A stretch of DNA of 64,000 nucleotides, from NCBI RefSeq assembly GCF_018613535.1, contig NZ_JAGGQB010000011.1:113154-177153 (forward strand), given 5' to 3'. The position numbers were made by a program, and so were the translations under genes. This document shows positions 56,538-63,752 of this stretch, in pieces. The first letter of the stretch is position 1. Every line of letters begins with the position of its first letter. The DNA comes from Bacillus sp. ISL-51. GTDB lineage: Bacteria > Bacillota > Bacilli > Bacillales > Bacillaceae. The notes beneath the pieces are model-generated. The model did no database searches and had not been told where the DNA came from. It saw only the letters and a program-made list of their open reading frames with translations.

Positions 56538-58778
56538 TCAACACATTTCCAGAAACGCGCTTATTTTTTTATTTAAAAGCGAGGCTGTCTCTTCCATAAG
56601 ACGGCAGCCGATTTCACCGACGCGGCGGTTTCTCCATGATTCCAGTTCCGTTCCTTTAACCCATTGGTTAAATGCGCCCAATGCCGGTCCGCAATGAATT
56701 TGGTAATCCACCTTAGCTTCGGGGTCTCCTTTAATCGCTAAAGAAGAACTCTGCCTGAAGTAACATTTGAATACGAGCGCCATTTTATGTTTCGGGTTCC
56801 GCTCAGCCTTTAACAATTCTTCATTTGAAAGACGTGCCTTCACTTCTTCGTACACGTCTCTTATGCTGCGCTTGAAATATTTTTGTTCAATTTGGGTGAG
56901 TGTTCTTTCGTCGATTTCCTCAAGCGAGCTGTAACGCTGGTATAATTCATGCAGCTTGCCGGCTCGGGTCGGGAAGAACAGCCCTTTCTTTAATACCTGC
57001 ACCTTGCTGCCTGATTCAAACATATCCCCTGCGGGCGCGTAAGCTGTGTCTTGCACATTCATCTGCTGAAGCAGATCCTTTACCTTATCACTCGTTGCGG
57101 CTTCAACGGTGCATTGGTTGATCGAGCCGGTCACAATAAAGTCAGCCCCCAGCATAAATGCCGCCATCGCAGACTCCGGAGTCCCGATTCCGCCTGCCGC
57201 CCCGACCCGGATGGTTTTATCATATTGATATTTCTTCATCATTTCGTCCCGCAGCCGCAGCATCGCCGGCATGAGACTGTATGCGGAGCCCCCGTCTGTA
57301 TGGCCGCCTGAGTCCGCTTCCACGCAGATGTCATGCGCAACCGGGATTTCCCGCATAAGGTCTGCTTCTTCAGCCGTAATTTTGTTTTCCGCCGCCAGTT
57401 TTTGAAGAAGATGTTCTGGAGCCGGACTTAAAAACGCTTCTGCTACCTCAGGCCGTGACAGCTTCGCAATGATACGATGGCGCGGAATTACCTTACCATC
57501 ATTACCGCGCTTTAATCCGTTAGCGCGAAACCTTACTAAAGCAGCAGTAACCGTTAAAAATGCCGACGCCTCCAGATTTATGACCCCGTGTTTCAGTAAA
57601 AGGTCAATCATTTTTTCTTCTGAATCTGTATGCTTCATGCTGTGTACGACATTAATGCCGAAGGCGCCGCCGTACTGAAGTTCGTTTTGAATCGACAAAA
57701 TGGCGTCCTCAGCCTGCGGGATGCTTAAACCGCCTGTTCCGAAAAAACCCATCATGCCTTTTTTGGCCAGTTTTACGACCATTTCCTTTGAAGCGATTCC
57801 CCGGTACATGCCGCCGGCCAGATAAGCGTATGTCAGCTGATAATCGCGTTTAAACTCTTCATTTCCTAATGACACCGCTGTAATGGCTGGCCGGGCGGTG
57901 ACTGCGGGAGCTTTTGCTTCTTCTGTAATCGGCTCTGCTTCAGCTGTAATTCTCTGAATAAGTCCGGTCAGCACTTTTCCCGGGCCGATTTCCTCAAAGC
58001 TCATGCCTTTTCTGCCCATTAAAAAACGGATACTGTCTGTCCAGTTCACTGTGCCGCTGATTTGTTCCGCCAGCGTTTCCTTTATCCTTGCTTGTTCATA
58101 CGGTCTTGCCGTGACATTTGAAATAACGGGGATCGACAGCGGATTAAAGTGAAGGGACTCAATAAAATGTGTAAACTCCTCCTTCGCTTCACGCATATAT
58201 CTGGAATGAAAGGCTCCGCTGACATTTAAGCGATGGACCATTTTTACGCCTTTGACCGCTTCAAATACGGCTGCGGCTTTTTCTATATCTTCTTTATATC
58301 CGGAAATCACGATTTGCTGAGGTGTGTTGATGTTGGCGATATCTATCATATGTAATTGATATTCTCTTAAAACGTCTGTCACCTGCTGATGATTCAGGCC
58401 GATCACGGCTGCCATGCCGCCTCCTGATACACGGCTCATCAGCTCGCCTCTTTTTTTGACAAGCTGTAAGCCTTCCGCAAAATCAAATGCTCCCGATGCG
58501 TATAAAGCGTTGTACTCTCCTAAACTGTGTCCTGCCACAAAATCCGGTTTCAGACCGGTTTCCTCTGTCTTTTTCAAATAACAGAGAGCGTTGACGACAT
58601 ACAGCGCCGGCTGGGTGAACTGTGTCTGATGTAAACGTCCCCCATCCTGGCACAGTTCTTTCACCGAGTATCCGAGAATATGATCGGCCTTTGCAGTCAG
58701 CTCGGGATATTGATCAAATAAATCAGCCCCCATGCCTTTTTGCTGAGAACCTTGGCCGGGAAAAACAAAGGTAATCAT
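56538..58778 (-). CDS. baeE: BaeE, bifunctional trans-acyltransferase / trans-enoylreductase
   Basis: A 746-residue fusion. Residues 1-~285 are a malonyl-type acyltransferase with GHSLGE (Ser85), the malonate-binding Arg110 (KKRGELM) and His191 (GAFHS). Residues ~300-746 are an FMN-dependent enoylreductase of the PfaD / 2-nitropropane-dioxygenase-like type (starting around [12 protein letters not shown], with [11 protein letters not shown] and FIVTGSINQ). The AT half can supply malonyl units to the AT-less modules; the ER half acts in trans on one enoyl intermediate. ATG 58778 begins 1 nt after the baeD stop, with AAGGAGG about 7 nt upstream, so the two are tightly coupled. The AT half is strikingly like BaeC along its whole length, suggesting an AT gene duplication within the cluster. 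Confidence 0.95.
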   Translation of the reverse strand: MITFVFPGQGSQQKGMGADLFDQYPELTAKADHILGYSVKELCQDGGRLHQTQFTQPALYVVNALCYLKKTEETGLKPDFVAGHSLGEYNALYASGAFDFAEGLQLVKKRGELMSRVSGGGMAAVIGLNHQQVTDVLREYQLHMIDIANINTPQQIVISGYKEDIEKAAAVFEAVKGVKMVHRLNVSGAFHSRYMREAKEEFTHFIESLHFNPLSIPVISNVTARPYEQARIKETLAEQISGTVNWTDSIRFLMGRKGMSFEEIGPGKVLTGLIQRITAEAEPITEEAKAPAVTARPAITAVSLGNEEFKRDYQLTYAYLAGGMYRGIASKEMVVKLAKKGMMGFFGTGGLSIPQAEDAILSIQNELQYGGAFGINVVHSMKHTDSEEKMIDLLLKHGVINLEASAFLTVTAALVRFRANGLKRGNDGKVIPRHRIIAKLSRPEVAEAFLSPAPEHLLQKLAAENKITAEEADLMREIPVAHDICVEADSGGHTDGGSAYSLMPAMLRLRDEMMKKYQYDKTIRVGAAGGIGTPESAMAAFMLGADFIVTGSINQCTVEAATSDKVKDLLQQMNVQDTAYAPAGDMFESGSKVQVLKKGLFFPTRAGKLHELYQRYSSLEEIDERTLTQIEQKYFKRSIRDVYEEVKARLSNEELLKAERNPKHKMALVFKCYFRQSSSLAIKGDPEAKVDYQIHCGPALGAFNQWVKGTELESWRNRRVGEIGCRLMEETASLLNKKISAFLEMC

Positions 58779-58779
58779 C

Positions 58780-59754
58780 TCATTGCCTCCTTCCGGGCGA
58801 TGATAAAATGATGTCTTCTATTTGCTGTAAATGGTTAATTTCTTTATGAAACGGCGTCATAATGGTGCGGATGCGCTCTGCCGAAACTGCGGGAAGCAGC
58901 TGTTTGGCAAACGCCGCCAAAGTTCCGGACGGTCCTGCATCAATATACATGCCTTGCTGGCGGCTTTCTGCATATTGAAGCGCTTCGCGAAATCGGATGG
59001 GCTTTCTTACTGCATCCCAGAAAAAATCTTTTTGGACGTCTGTTACGATGCCGCCCGACAGACTGGAAATATAGGGTATCGAAGGAGGCTGCATTGACTT
59101 CGTGTCTAAAAAACGCTTAAATGCACGCTCCGCCGGGTCGATCAGCGCTGAGTGAAATCCATACGAAACCGGTAAAAGCTGATGAGGAATCTGCTTTTCT
59201 CTCAGAAATTCCATCATCCCTCTTACCTTTTCCCGTTCTCCGGAGATGACAAAGTGAGAATGATAATTAACAGAAGCCAATTCACTCTGCTCATATAACA
59301 CCGGAGATTCTTGATATAATTGCGGATCGCCCAGTATCGCCAGCATACTTCCTTTGCGGCATGTTTGTTCAACGATTCCTGCCTGTTCCAGTACGCAATC
59401 CAAGGCATCTTCGGGGCTCAGCACACCAGATACGGCAGCCGAGGCGTATTCTCCGAGGCTTGCCCCGATGACGAAATCAGGACGGATACCCTTTTTCTCC
59501 ATCGCGTAAGCAAGTGCATACTCAGCCATAAAAATCGCAGGGTGAGTAAGAAGAATGCGGTCAAACGGATCAGACAGCCGCTTGGCCGAATGATAAACTT
59601 CTTTTATGACAGATAAACCGGTACGCCCCGCAGCAAAATCGTCCATATCCAGCATCTTTTCACGAAAAGCGGAGTTATGGTTAAACAGTTCTTTTCCCAT
59701 CTGATAATATTGGGAGCCCTGTCCAGAAAACATGAAAACAATTGGCTGATTCAT
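58780..59754 (-). CDS. baeD: BaeD, acyltransferase-like protein, probable acyl hydrolase
   Basis: A 324-residue member of the malonyl-acyltransferase fold: GQGSQ near residue 11, nucleophile motif GASLGE (Ser99) and catalytic His201 (SYGFHS). It differs from BaeC and the BaeE AT half in two ways. The nucleophile motif has Ala instead of His before the Ser, and the Arg that binds the malonyl carboxylate (25 residues after the Ser in BaeC) is Gln124. Loss of this Arg is typical of the PedC-type acyl hydrolases that clear stalled chains from trans-AT synthases (published for pederin). I infer that BaeD is the editing enzyme rather than the main loader. ATG 59754 has AAGGAG about 7 nt upstream; baeE follows after 1 nt. 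Confidence 0.9.
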   Translation of the reverse strand: MNQPIVFMFSGQGSQYYQMGKELFNHNSAFREKMLDMDDFAAGRTGLSVIKEVYHSAKRLSDPFDRILLTHPAIFMAEYALAYAMEKKGIRPDFVIGASLGEYASAAVSGVLSPEDALDCVLEQAGIVEQTCRKGSMLAILGDPQLYQESPVLYEQSELASVNYHSHFVISGEREKVRGMMEFLREKQIPHQLLPVSYGFHSALIDPAERAFKRFLDTKSMQPPSIPYISSLSGGIVTDVQKDFFWDAVRKPIRFREALQYAESRQQGMYIDAGPSGTLAAFAKQLLPAVSAERIRTIMTPFHKEINHLQQIEDIILSSPGRRQ

Positions 59755-59890
59755 TTGTTCTCCTTTTAGCTGCTTATTTTTTTAAAATATTGATTTATGA
59801 GATTCATGATGTTGTGTGCAGATGAGGTGGTCATAATGATTTTTGACTTGCACATATTGTGAAAAGGTGGTGACTTTTTCCTAAGTGCCG
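59755..59890 (-). other. baeC-baeD gap with a possible tiny ORF
   Basis: A 136-bp gap, the longest inside the operon after baeC. A minus-strand frame from ATG 59855 (or 59834) to TAA at 59766 encodes 29 (or 22) residues ending in NLINQYFKKISS. Its stop lies just before the baeD ribosome-binding site, as in a translationally coupled leader peptide. No ribosome-binding site is seen for the tiny ORF itself, so it may be chance. Confidence 0.25.
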
Positions 59891-60772
59891 CTAAACGGCG
59901 CCTGAAGGTTCAGTTTCTTTTTTGATGCGGTGAATGAGACCTGTCAGCACATGGCCCGGGCCTACTTCTTCGAATTCCATCCGTCCTTTGTTCATCAGGT
60001 AATGGATGCTTTCGTTCCACCGGACTGAATGGTCGATCTGATCGGCCAGAACCGAGTGGATTCCGTCTTGTTCATAAGGCCTGGCATGTACGTTCGAAAT
60101 GACAGGAATTGATATAGCAGAAAAATGAAAAGACTGTAAAAATTTTTTGAACTCTTCTTTTGCTTCGCTCATATATCTGGAGTGAAAAGCGCCGCTCACG
60201 TTTAAAGGGTGAAACATCGTAACACTTTTTATTCCTTCAAACACAGCTTTCGCCCTTTCAATATCTTCTTTACGTCCAGAAATGACAACTTGATGAGGGG
60301 AATTGATATTGGCAATATCAACCGTATGTAATTCATGTGTTTGGAGTACGTCCGCGACCTGGCTTTCAGTTAAACCCATCACGGCGGCCATTTTTCCGTC
60401 GGTTGCCATACTCATTAATTCGCCTCTTTTGCGGACAAGCTGCAAGCCCGTGATAAAATCAAATGCTCCCGCTGCAAACAGCGCGTTATATTCTCCCAGA
60501 CTGTGGCCCGCCGTATAATCGGGCTGAATGTTTGAATTTTGGATTTTTTTCAAATAGCTTAGCGCGTTGACAACGTATAAAGCAGGCTGAGTGAATTGTG
60601 TTTTGTGAAGGTTAGAATACGGATTTTCCAAACAAAGCCGTTTCATAGAGTATCCGAGCGTTTCATCAGCCTGCTCAGTCAATTCTTTAAACTCGTCAAA
60701 GAGTGAACTTCCCATTCCCTGTTTCTGAGAGCCCTGCCCCGGGAATAAGTATGTGATCATTTTCTCAGCCAT
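59891..60772 (-). CDS. baeC: BaeC, malonyl-CoA acyltransferase acting in trans
   Basis: A 293-residue stand-alone acyltransferase with GQGSQ, GHSLGE (Ser91), the malonate-binding Arg116 (RKRGELM) and His197 (GAFHS). In the homologous pathway PksC transfers malonyl groups to carrier proteins including AcpK (published). It is the first gene of the long operon behind the promoter at 60810-60838. The start is uncertain. ATG 60772 directly abuts AAAGG with no spacing; the second ATG at 60760 aligns with the start of the paralogous BaeE AT half and is 12 nt from AAAGG, giving 289 residues. I list the longer form. A 136-bp gap follows before baeD. Confidence 0.93.
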   Translation of the reverse strand: MAEKMITYLFPGQGSQKQGMGSSLFDEFKELTEQADETLGYSMKRLCLENPYSNLHKTQFTQPALYVVNALSYLKKIQNSNIQPDYTAGHSLGEYNALFAAGAFDFITGLQLVRKRGELMSMATDGKMAAVMGLTESQVADVLQTHELHTVDIANINSPHQVVISGRKEDIERAKAVFEGIKSVTMFHPLNVSGAFHSRYMSEAKEEFKKFLQSFHFSAISIPVISNVHARPYEQDGIHSVLADQIDHSVRWNESIHYLMNKGRMEFEEVGPGHVLTGLIHRIKKETEPSGAV

Positions 60773-61095
60773 CCTTTCTCGGATTCAGATAGAAAGCATG
60801 TTCATGTTGATAGTAACTTCACAAAAATACCATGTCAAGTTAATTTCTCCTACGGCCGCTCCTTCATAATGCCTAATTTCTTCAGGCCGGCAGCTGATTC
60901 AGGGCTTTCGAAACGGAAATAAGCAGAACGGCCTATTCGACACATTTCGCGCACAATCTCGCAAATCCCTGTTACTCGGCCAAATCCCGCCCAAAAACCG
61001 GTAACAATATATCATTTTCTTTATAGATTTTCTTTCAGATATAAGCAAAAACAGTCAAATAGAACTAAATTTCAAAAATACCCAATACCGACATG
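60773..61095 (-). other. baeB-baeC intergenic region with small open remnant
   Basis: A 323-bp gap. It holds the baeC promoter near its right-to-left end and, upstream of that, a minus-strand open stretch of about 50 codons ending in TAG at 60852-60850. Only the last 31 codons (ATG at 60945) could start normally, and no good ribosome-binding site is seen. The peptide ends in LKKLGIMKERP and looks protein-like, but I do not recognise it. The rest (about 61014-61095) is AT-rich with no clear terminator for baeB. Confidence 0.4.
60810..60838 (-). promoter_or_regulatory. Sigma-A promoter for the baeC-baeN operon
   Basis: On the minus strand, a perfect -35 TTGACA (60838-60833), a 17-nt spacer and -10 TACTAT (60815-60810). 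Transcription would start near 60803, leaving a leader of about 30 nt before baeC. This is the best promoter-like match I found upstream of any bae gene, and it fits a main start site at baeC rather than at baeB. Confidence 0.75.
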
Positions 61096-61773
61096 TTATT
61101 TAAAATCGAACAGTCCTTTTTGATTTTTTCTGTTGCGAAAATTCACGAAATGTTCCTTTTTATCAATTTGAAAATAAATATTATACTTCAGAAGTCGTTC
61201 CATCTTTTGGCCCGGCTCTTCTCCGAATGAATGCCCCGGGCACACCCGCACGTCAGGGGGAATGAGAGCTTTAATCCGCTGTATACTGTCAAACATATCG
61301 TCAGCAGAGCTCCCTCTGTCCTCACATATGCCGCAGCCTTCAATAAACACTGTATCCCCCGTAAAAAGATGGTCAGAAAGCAAATAACACATTCCGCCCG
61401 CCGTGTGTCCCGGGGTCAGTATACTTCTGATTATAAAGCCTCCCGCCGCAAAGGTCTGGCCGTCTTCGAGAGCTATTAAATTTCTGCACCGGAATTGATA
61501 AAAACTGATCTCTTCTGCCGACATGTACACATCAGAATGATAGATCTGCTGCAAAGGTTCGACTAGATTCACATGATCATAATGAGAATGAGTTAATAAA
61601 ATAGCGGATAAATCAACATCCAATTCATATAACGTATTGGTAATTTTATCGATTTCCCACGACGGATCAACAACGATCGCAGATTTTCTGACACGATCCG
61701 CGATGATATAACAATAGTTGGACCACATCTGGTGAAATGTTTTGATTTGATGAACTTCATATGTATGATCCAT
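61096..61773 (-). CDS. baeB: BaeB, metallo-beta-lactamase-fold hydrolase
   Basis: A 225-residue zinc hydrolase of the glyoxalase II / metallo-beta-lactamase family. The metal ligands are visible: HSHYDH at 62-67, His123 (PGHTAGG), Asp140 (TGDTVF) and His181 (CPGHSFGEE). Homologues sit at the same place in B. subtilis pksX (pksB). A thioester-hydrolysing, ACP-clearing role is often proposed but I know of no proof, so treat the function as open. The frame extends upstream to 61935, but ATG 61773 is preferred: AGGA lies 9 nt before it and the family length is about 225. The leader contains two hairpins. A separate promoter before baeC suggests baeB may be transcribed partly on its own. Confidence 0.93.
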   Translation of the reverse strand: MDHTYEVHQIKTFHQMWSNYCYIIADRVRKSAIVVDPSWEIDKITNTLYELDVDLSAILLTHSHYDHVNLVEPLQQIYHSDVYMSAEEISFYQFRCRNLIALEDGQTFAAGGFIIRSILTPGHTAGGMCYLLSDHLFTGDTVFIEGCGICEDRGSSADDMFDSIQRIKALIPPDVRVCPGHSFGEEPGQKMERLLKYNIYFQIDKKEHFVNFRNRKNQKGLFDFK

Positions 61774-61891
61774 TGTCACCATTCCTATTTGTAATATCCG
61801 GACATATAAATGAGTACCCGTCCGGCCTGCTGTTTCCACTTTATCAGATGGCACATTGATTTTCCATGGATTTTCCGGTAAAGATAAAAAA

Positions 61892-61928
61892 CTGTTGAAA
61901 TCAACAAAAAGCCCCAGCCGCAGGCTTT
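61892..61928 (-). terminator. Tandem terminator-like hairpins in the baeB leader
   Basis: Minus strand: stem AAAAGCC/GGCTTTT with a 9-nt loop, ending in a T run, followed at once by TGTTG/CAACA with a short loop and then six T. The neighbouring gene is divergent, so a minus-strand terminator here can only act on transcripts heading into baeB. It is either an attenuator or the relic of a lost upstream gene. Confidence 0.5.
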
Positions 61929-61995
61929 TCGGCAATTTGTTATCTTAATATATAAGGAAATAAGAATATTCATTTACCTGAATACTTTAGGGAAT

Positions 61996-62010
61996 TTTAT
62001 TCAGAAAATG
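61996..62010. promoter_or_regulatory. Weak CodY-box-like site upstream of baeB
   Basis: A 15-base match to the CodY consensus AATTTTCWGAAAATT with four mismatches, centred about 230 bp upstream of baeB. CodY control of B. subtilis pks genes has been reported (memory). The match is marginal in AT-rich DNA. Confidence 0.25.
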
Positions 62011-62254
62011 AAGGAAGTTTTTGAGATTGAGATAGTGAGAAAAACGAAATGAAAAGTTACGACCGAAGAACCAGTAATTATGAACCATTACCATCGTAGC
62101 CTCACTTTATCAAAATGTTATAACGTTAATATTAGAATAGTATTTTTAACCGGTTGAAGTATGATGACATAACTTACCTTAAAGCCAAAGGAAACAGTTG
62201 TATAAGTTCCCCCGTATTGTTCTGCGTAAATCGTTCACAAATAATTAACAATTA

Positions 62255-62283
62255 TTTACAAGGAAAAATATAGAAAATATCTA
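62255..62283 (+). promoter_or_regulatory. Probable promoter of the Ig-like secreted protein gene
   Basis: -35 TTTACA (62255-62260), a 17-nt spacer and -10 TATCTA (62278-62283). The gene's AAGGAGTG ribosome-binding site follows near 62312. The -10 is imperfect (4 of 6). Confidence 0.45.
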
Positions 62284-62326
62284 ATACTTACTATGCAAGA
62301 CAACAAACTTTAAGGAGTGTTTTAAA

Positions 62327-62674
62327 ATGAATGTAAAGAAAACTGTAGTTTCAGCGCTTTCTATTTCGGCATTGGCCTTGGCGGTGGGCGGGGCAGCATC
62401 TGCAAAAGAAATAAACACATCTCCGGTTCCAAAAACAAATTCTATTGTTGTCTCAGGCCCGATTAAGGCTCAAGACTATTCCATCACATTAAAAGCAGGA
62501 GAAACACGAGACATTTCTAACCCAGTAGCCTATTACTATTCCTCTGATTCGAGCGGTGTAGCATCTGTAACACAGGGCGGAGTAGTTAAAGGCGTAAGCA
62601 AAGGCTCGGCTACTATTACTTTACTAAAGCAAGATAGGTCTGTTCTCGGGAAAGTATACGTCACTGTTCAATAA
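62327..62674 (+). CDS. Small secreted protein with a bacterial Ig-like (Big2-type) domain
   Basis: A 115-residue protein. Residues 1-27 form a signal peptide: positive start MNVKKT, a hydrophobic core, and a probable cleavage after ASA. The mature part (about 88 residues) is one Ig-like fold of the Big2 type, recognisable from the run SSDSSGVASVTQGGVVKGVSKGSATIT, the usual 'value, context, change' pattern of this family. No catalytic motif, transmembrane anchor, sortase signal or second domain is present, so it is probably exported whole. The ribosome-binding site AAGGAGTG lies about 7 nt before the ATG. It has its own promoter and a hairpin after the stop, so it is a single-gene unit divergent from baeB. 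The role is unknown; surface binding is only a guess. Confidence 0.8.
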   Translation: MNVKKTVVSALSISALALAVGGAASAKEINTSPVPKTNSIVVSGPIKAQDYSITLKAGETRDISNPVAYYYSSDSSGVASVTQGGVVKGVSKGSATITLLKQDRSVLGKVYVTVQ

Positions 62675-62692
62675 CCATTAGTATTTTCCGCT

Positions 62693-62724
62693 GCCGCAAG
62701 AAGAAATGAAACTCTTCTTGCGGC
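62693..62724 (+). terminator. Hairpin after the Ig-like protein gene
   Basis: A perfect 11-bp stem (GCCGCAAGAAG with its complement) around a 10-nt loop, 19 bp after the stop codon. There is no clear T run on the plus strand, so termination may be weak. Confidence 0.6.
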
Positions 62725-62823
62725 TCAATGTTACAAAATCATCATTTACTTAAAGCTCCTTTTAGCACCCGCCTGTCCCCACAAGTTTTTTCGTAAAACC
62801 GCCGTATCATACAAACTGAGCAA

Positions 62824-62856
62824 CAAAAAACGGACACTGAATTACACAGTGTCCGT
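62824..62856 (-). terminator. Rho-independent terminator on the minus strand
   Basis: A 10-bp perfect stem (ACGGACACTG with its complement) and a 7-nt loop, followed on the minus strand by six T. The plus-strand side ends in a weaker T-rich stretch, so it may be bidirectional. It lies 36 bp past the stop of a short minus-strand gene remnant. Confidence 0.75.
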
Positions 62857-62891
62857 ACGCTTTTGTGTCATTATAAATCAAACAGGCGCCT

Positions 62892-62963
62892 CTACATCAC
62901 GCGCTTAAACATCTTTTCCATCGTATGTGCTGTTATTTTTAGTTTTTTGACAATAAACCATGA
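62892..62963 (-). pseudogene. Short C-terminal gene remnant
   Basis: A minus-strand open stretch of 23 codons without a start codon, ending FKRVM and TAG. It is followed 36 bp later by a good terminator, the layout expected for the intact 3' end of a gene whose upstream part is lost. I do not recognise the protein; a chance open stretch remains possible. Confidence 0.3.
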
Positions 62964-63024
62964 TTACTCAAAACATTGATATTTCAGAGCTTCTAATAGT
63001 TTTCTGGCTAAATATTTTTATTAA

Positions 63025-63069
63025 ATTAGCATGGTTAGACATAAAATGTGGGCAAAATGTGGGCAATGA
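63025..63069 (+). pseudogene. Possible C-terminal tail of a recombinase gene
   Basis: A plus-strand tail ending MWAKCGQ and TGA, with no long open frame upstream. This ending reminds me of some phage-type tyrosine recombinases, from memory only. The DNA also contains two adjoining copies of an ATGTGGGCAA unit. Treat as a weak hint of integrated-element debris. Confidence 0.2.
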
Positions 63070-63218
63070 GAAAAGCGATACCTCAATGCTAAAAGAGCAG
63101 GGAAATAAATAAAGCGAACACACCTTCATTTATACAATACCATAAACCCTAATTCATGTAGATACCTTCTGTCCATTCCTTTAAAATGGTACCATCGACT
63201 AAATTTTAGGGGGAAGAA

Positions 63219-63752
63219 ATGAAGAAATTAATCATTGCCTTTTTATTATTACTTCTTACGGGTTGTAATCATAACTCAGCCACTAAAGAGGATACTCAAT
63301 CACCCGAGAAAGCCTTTTTAAAGGAGTTTACTTCTCGTTATAATGAATCAATAGATAGTCTAACTGAAATGGAGAATATGCCGACATTGCCAAAAAAGAT
63401 TGATCTTGAGAGCGATATAAAAAAAGAAAACAATAAGGATACATATACTCAAATTGTTGCATCTGAAACCGACTCATCAGATAACGGTTTTCTCAATTAC
63501 CAGCTCAATATAAACTATGATAAAAACAAAAACTTCACCGGATTTCATATGCAAGCTTTCGGAACAACTAAGGAATTACCAGTAAAGTCAATTGGGTGTG
63601 CGGTCATTCTTCTTGACAGCCTTGATCTTGATTATGAGAGAGCAGCCTCCTTTTTTGATGATAATAAATATGATGATGAGTGGACCGAGAATGGTTACAA
63701 AATTAAATTTAAGCGAACCCCTATTATAAATATAGCCTGTTTATATATCTAA
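63219..63752 (+). CDS. Putative lipoprotein of unknown function
   Basis: A 177-residue protein with a lipoprotein signal: MKK, a Leu-rich core, and the lipobox LLTGC with Cys16 as the lipidated residue. The mature part begins with a Ser/Thr/Asn-rich linker, followed by a Lys/Glu-rich helical region and a beta-rich half with many Asp and Asn. I do not recognise the family. The start is supported by a GGGGGAAG-type ribosome-binding site about 5 nt upstream. The gene is distinctly AT-rich compared with the bae genes, which fits an accessory or transferred origin. No partner gene is visible in the window, and no clear terminator follows. Confidence 0.75.
   Translation: MKKLIIAFLLLLLTGCNHNSATKEDTQSPEKAFLKEFTSRYNESIDSLTEMENMPTLPKKIDLESDIKKENNKDTYTQIVASETDSSDNGFLNYQLNINYDKNKNFTGFHMQAFGTTKELPVKSIGCAVILLDSLDLDYERAASFFDDNKYDDEWTENGYKIKFKRTPIINIACLYI

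Larger units (their letters stand above)
61774..62326. other. Divergent intergenic region between baeB and the Ig-like gene
   Basis: A 553-bp AT-rich region. On the minus side it is the baeB leader with two hairpins (61892-61928) and a weak operator-like match at 61996-62010; no convincing baeB promoter could be fixed. On the plus side it holds the promoter of the Ig-like secreted protein. No TetR-type regulator gene (pksA in B. subtilis) is present here. Confidence 0.6.
62675..63218. other. Intergenic region with terminators and decayed gene ends
   Basis: 544 bp without an intact gene. It holds the hairpin at 62693-62724, a minus-strand terminator at 62824-62856, a minus-strand peptide end at 62892-62963, and a plus-strand peptide end with a short direct repeat at 63025-63069. 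It looks like a site of gene loss or insertion scarring. I see no convincing promoter for the downstream lipoprotein. Confidence 0.5.

Noticed and set aside
56536..56541. TTGACA as a -35 box for a separate acpK promoter
   Set aside because: It overlaps the baeE stop codon and no acceptable -10 lies 16-18 nt downstream (the sequence there is GAAAAC-like).
61774..61935. N-terminal extension of BaeB by 54 residues
   Set aside because: The extra stretch spans the leader hairpins, has no ribosome-binding site at its start, and the metallo-hydrolase family begins at ATG 61773, which has AGGA 9 nt upstream.
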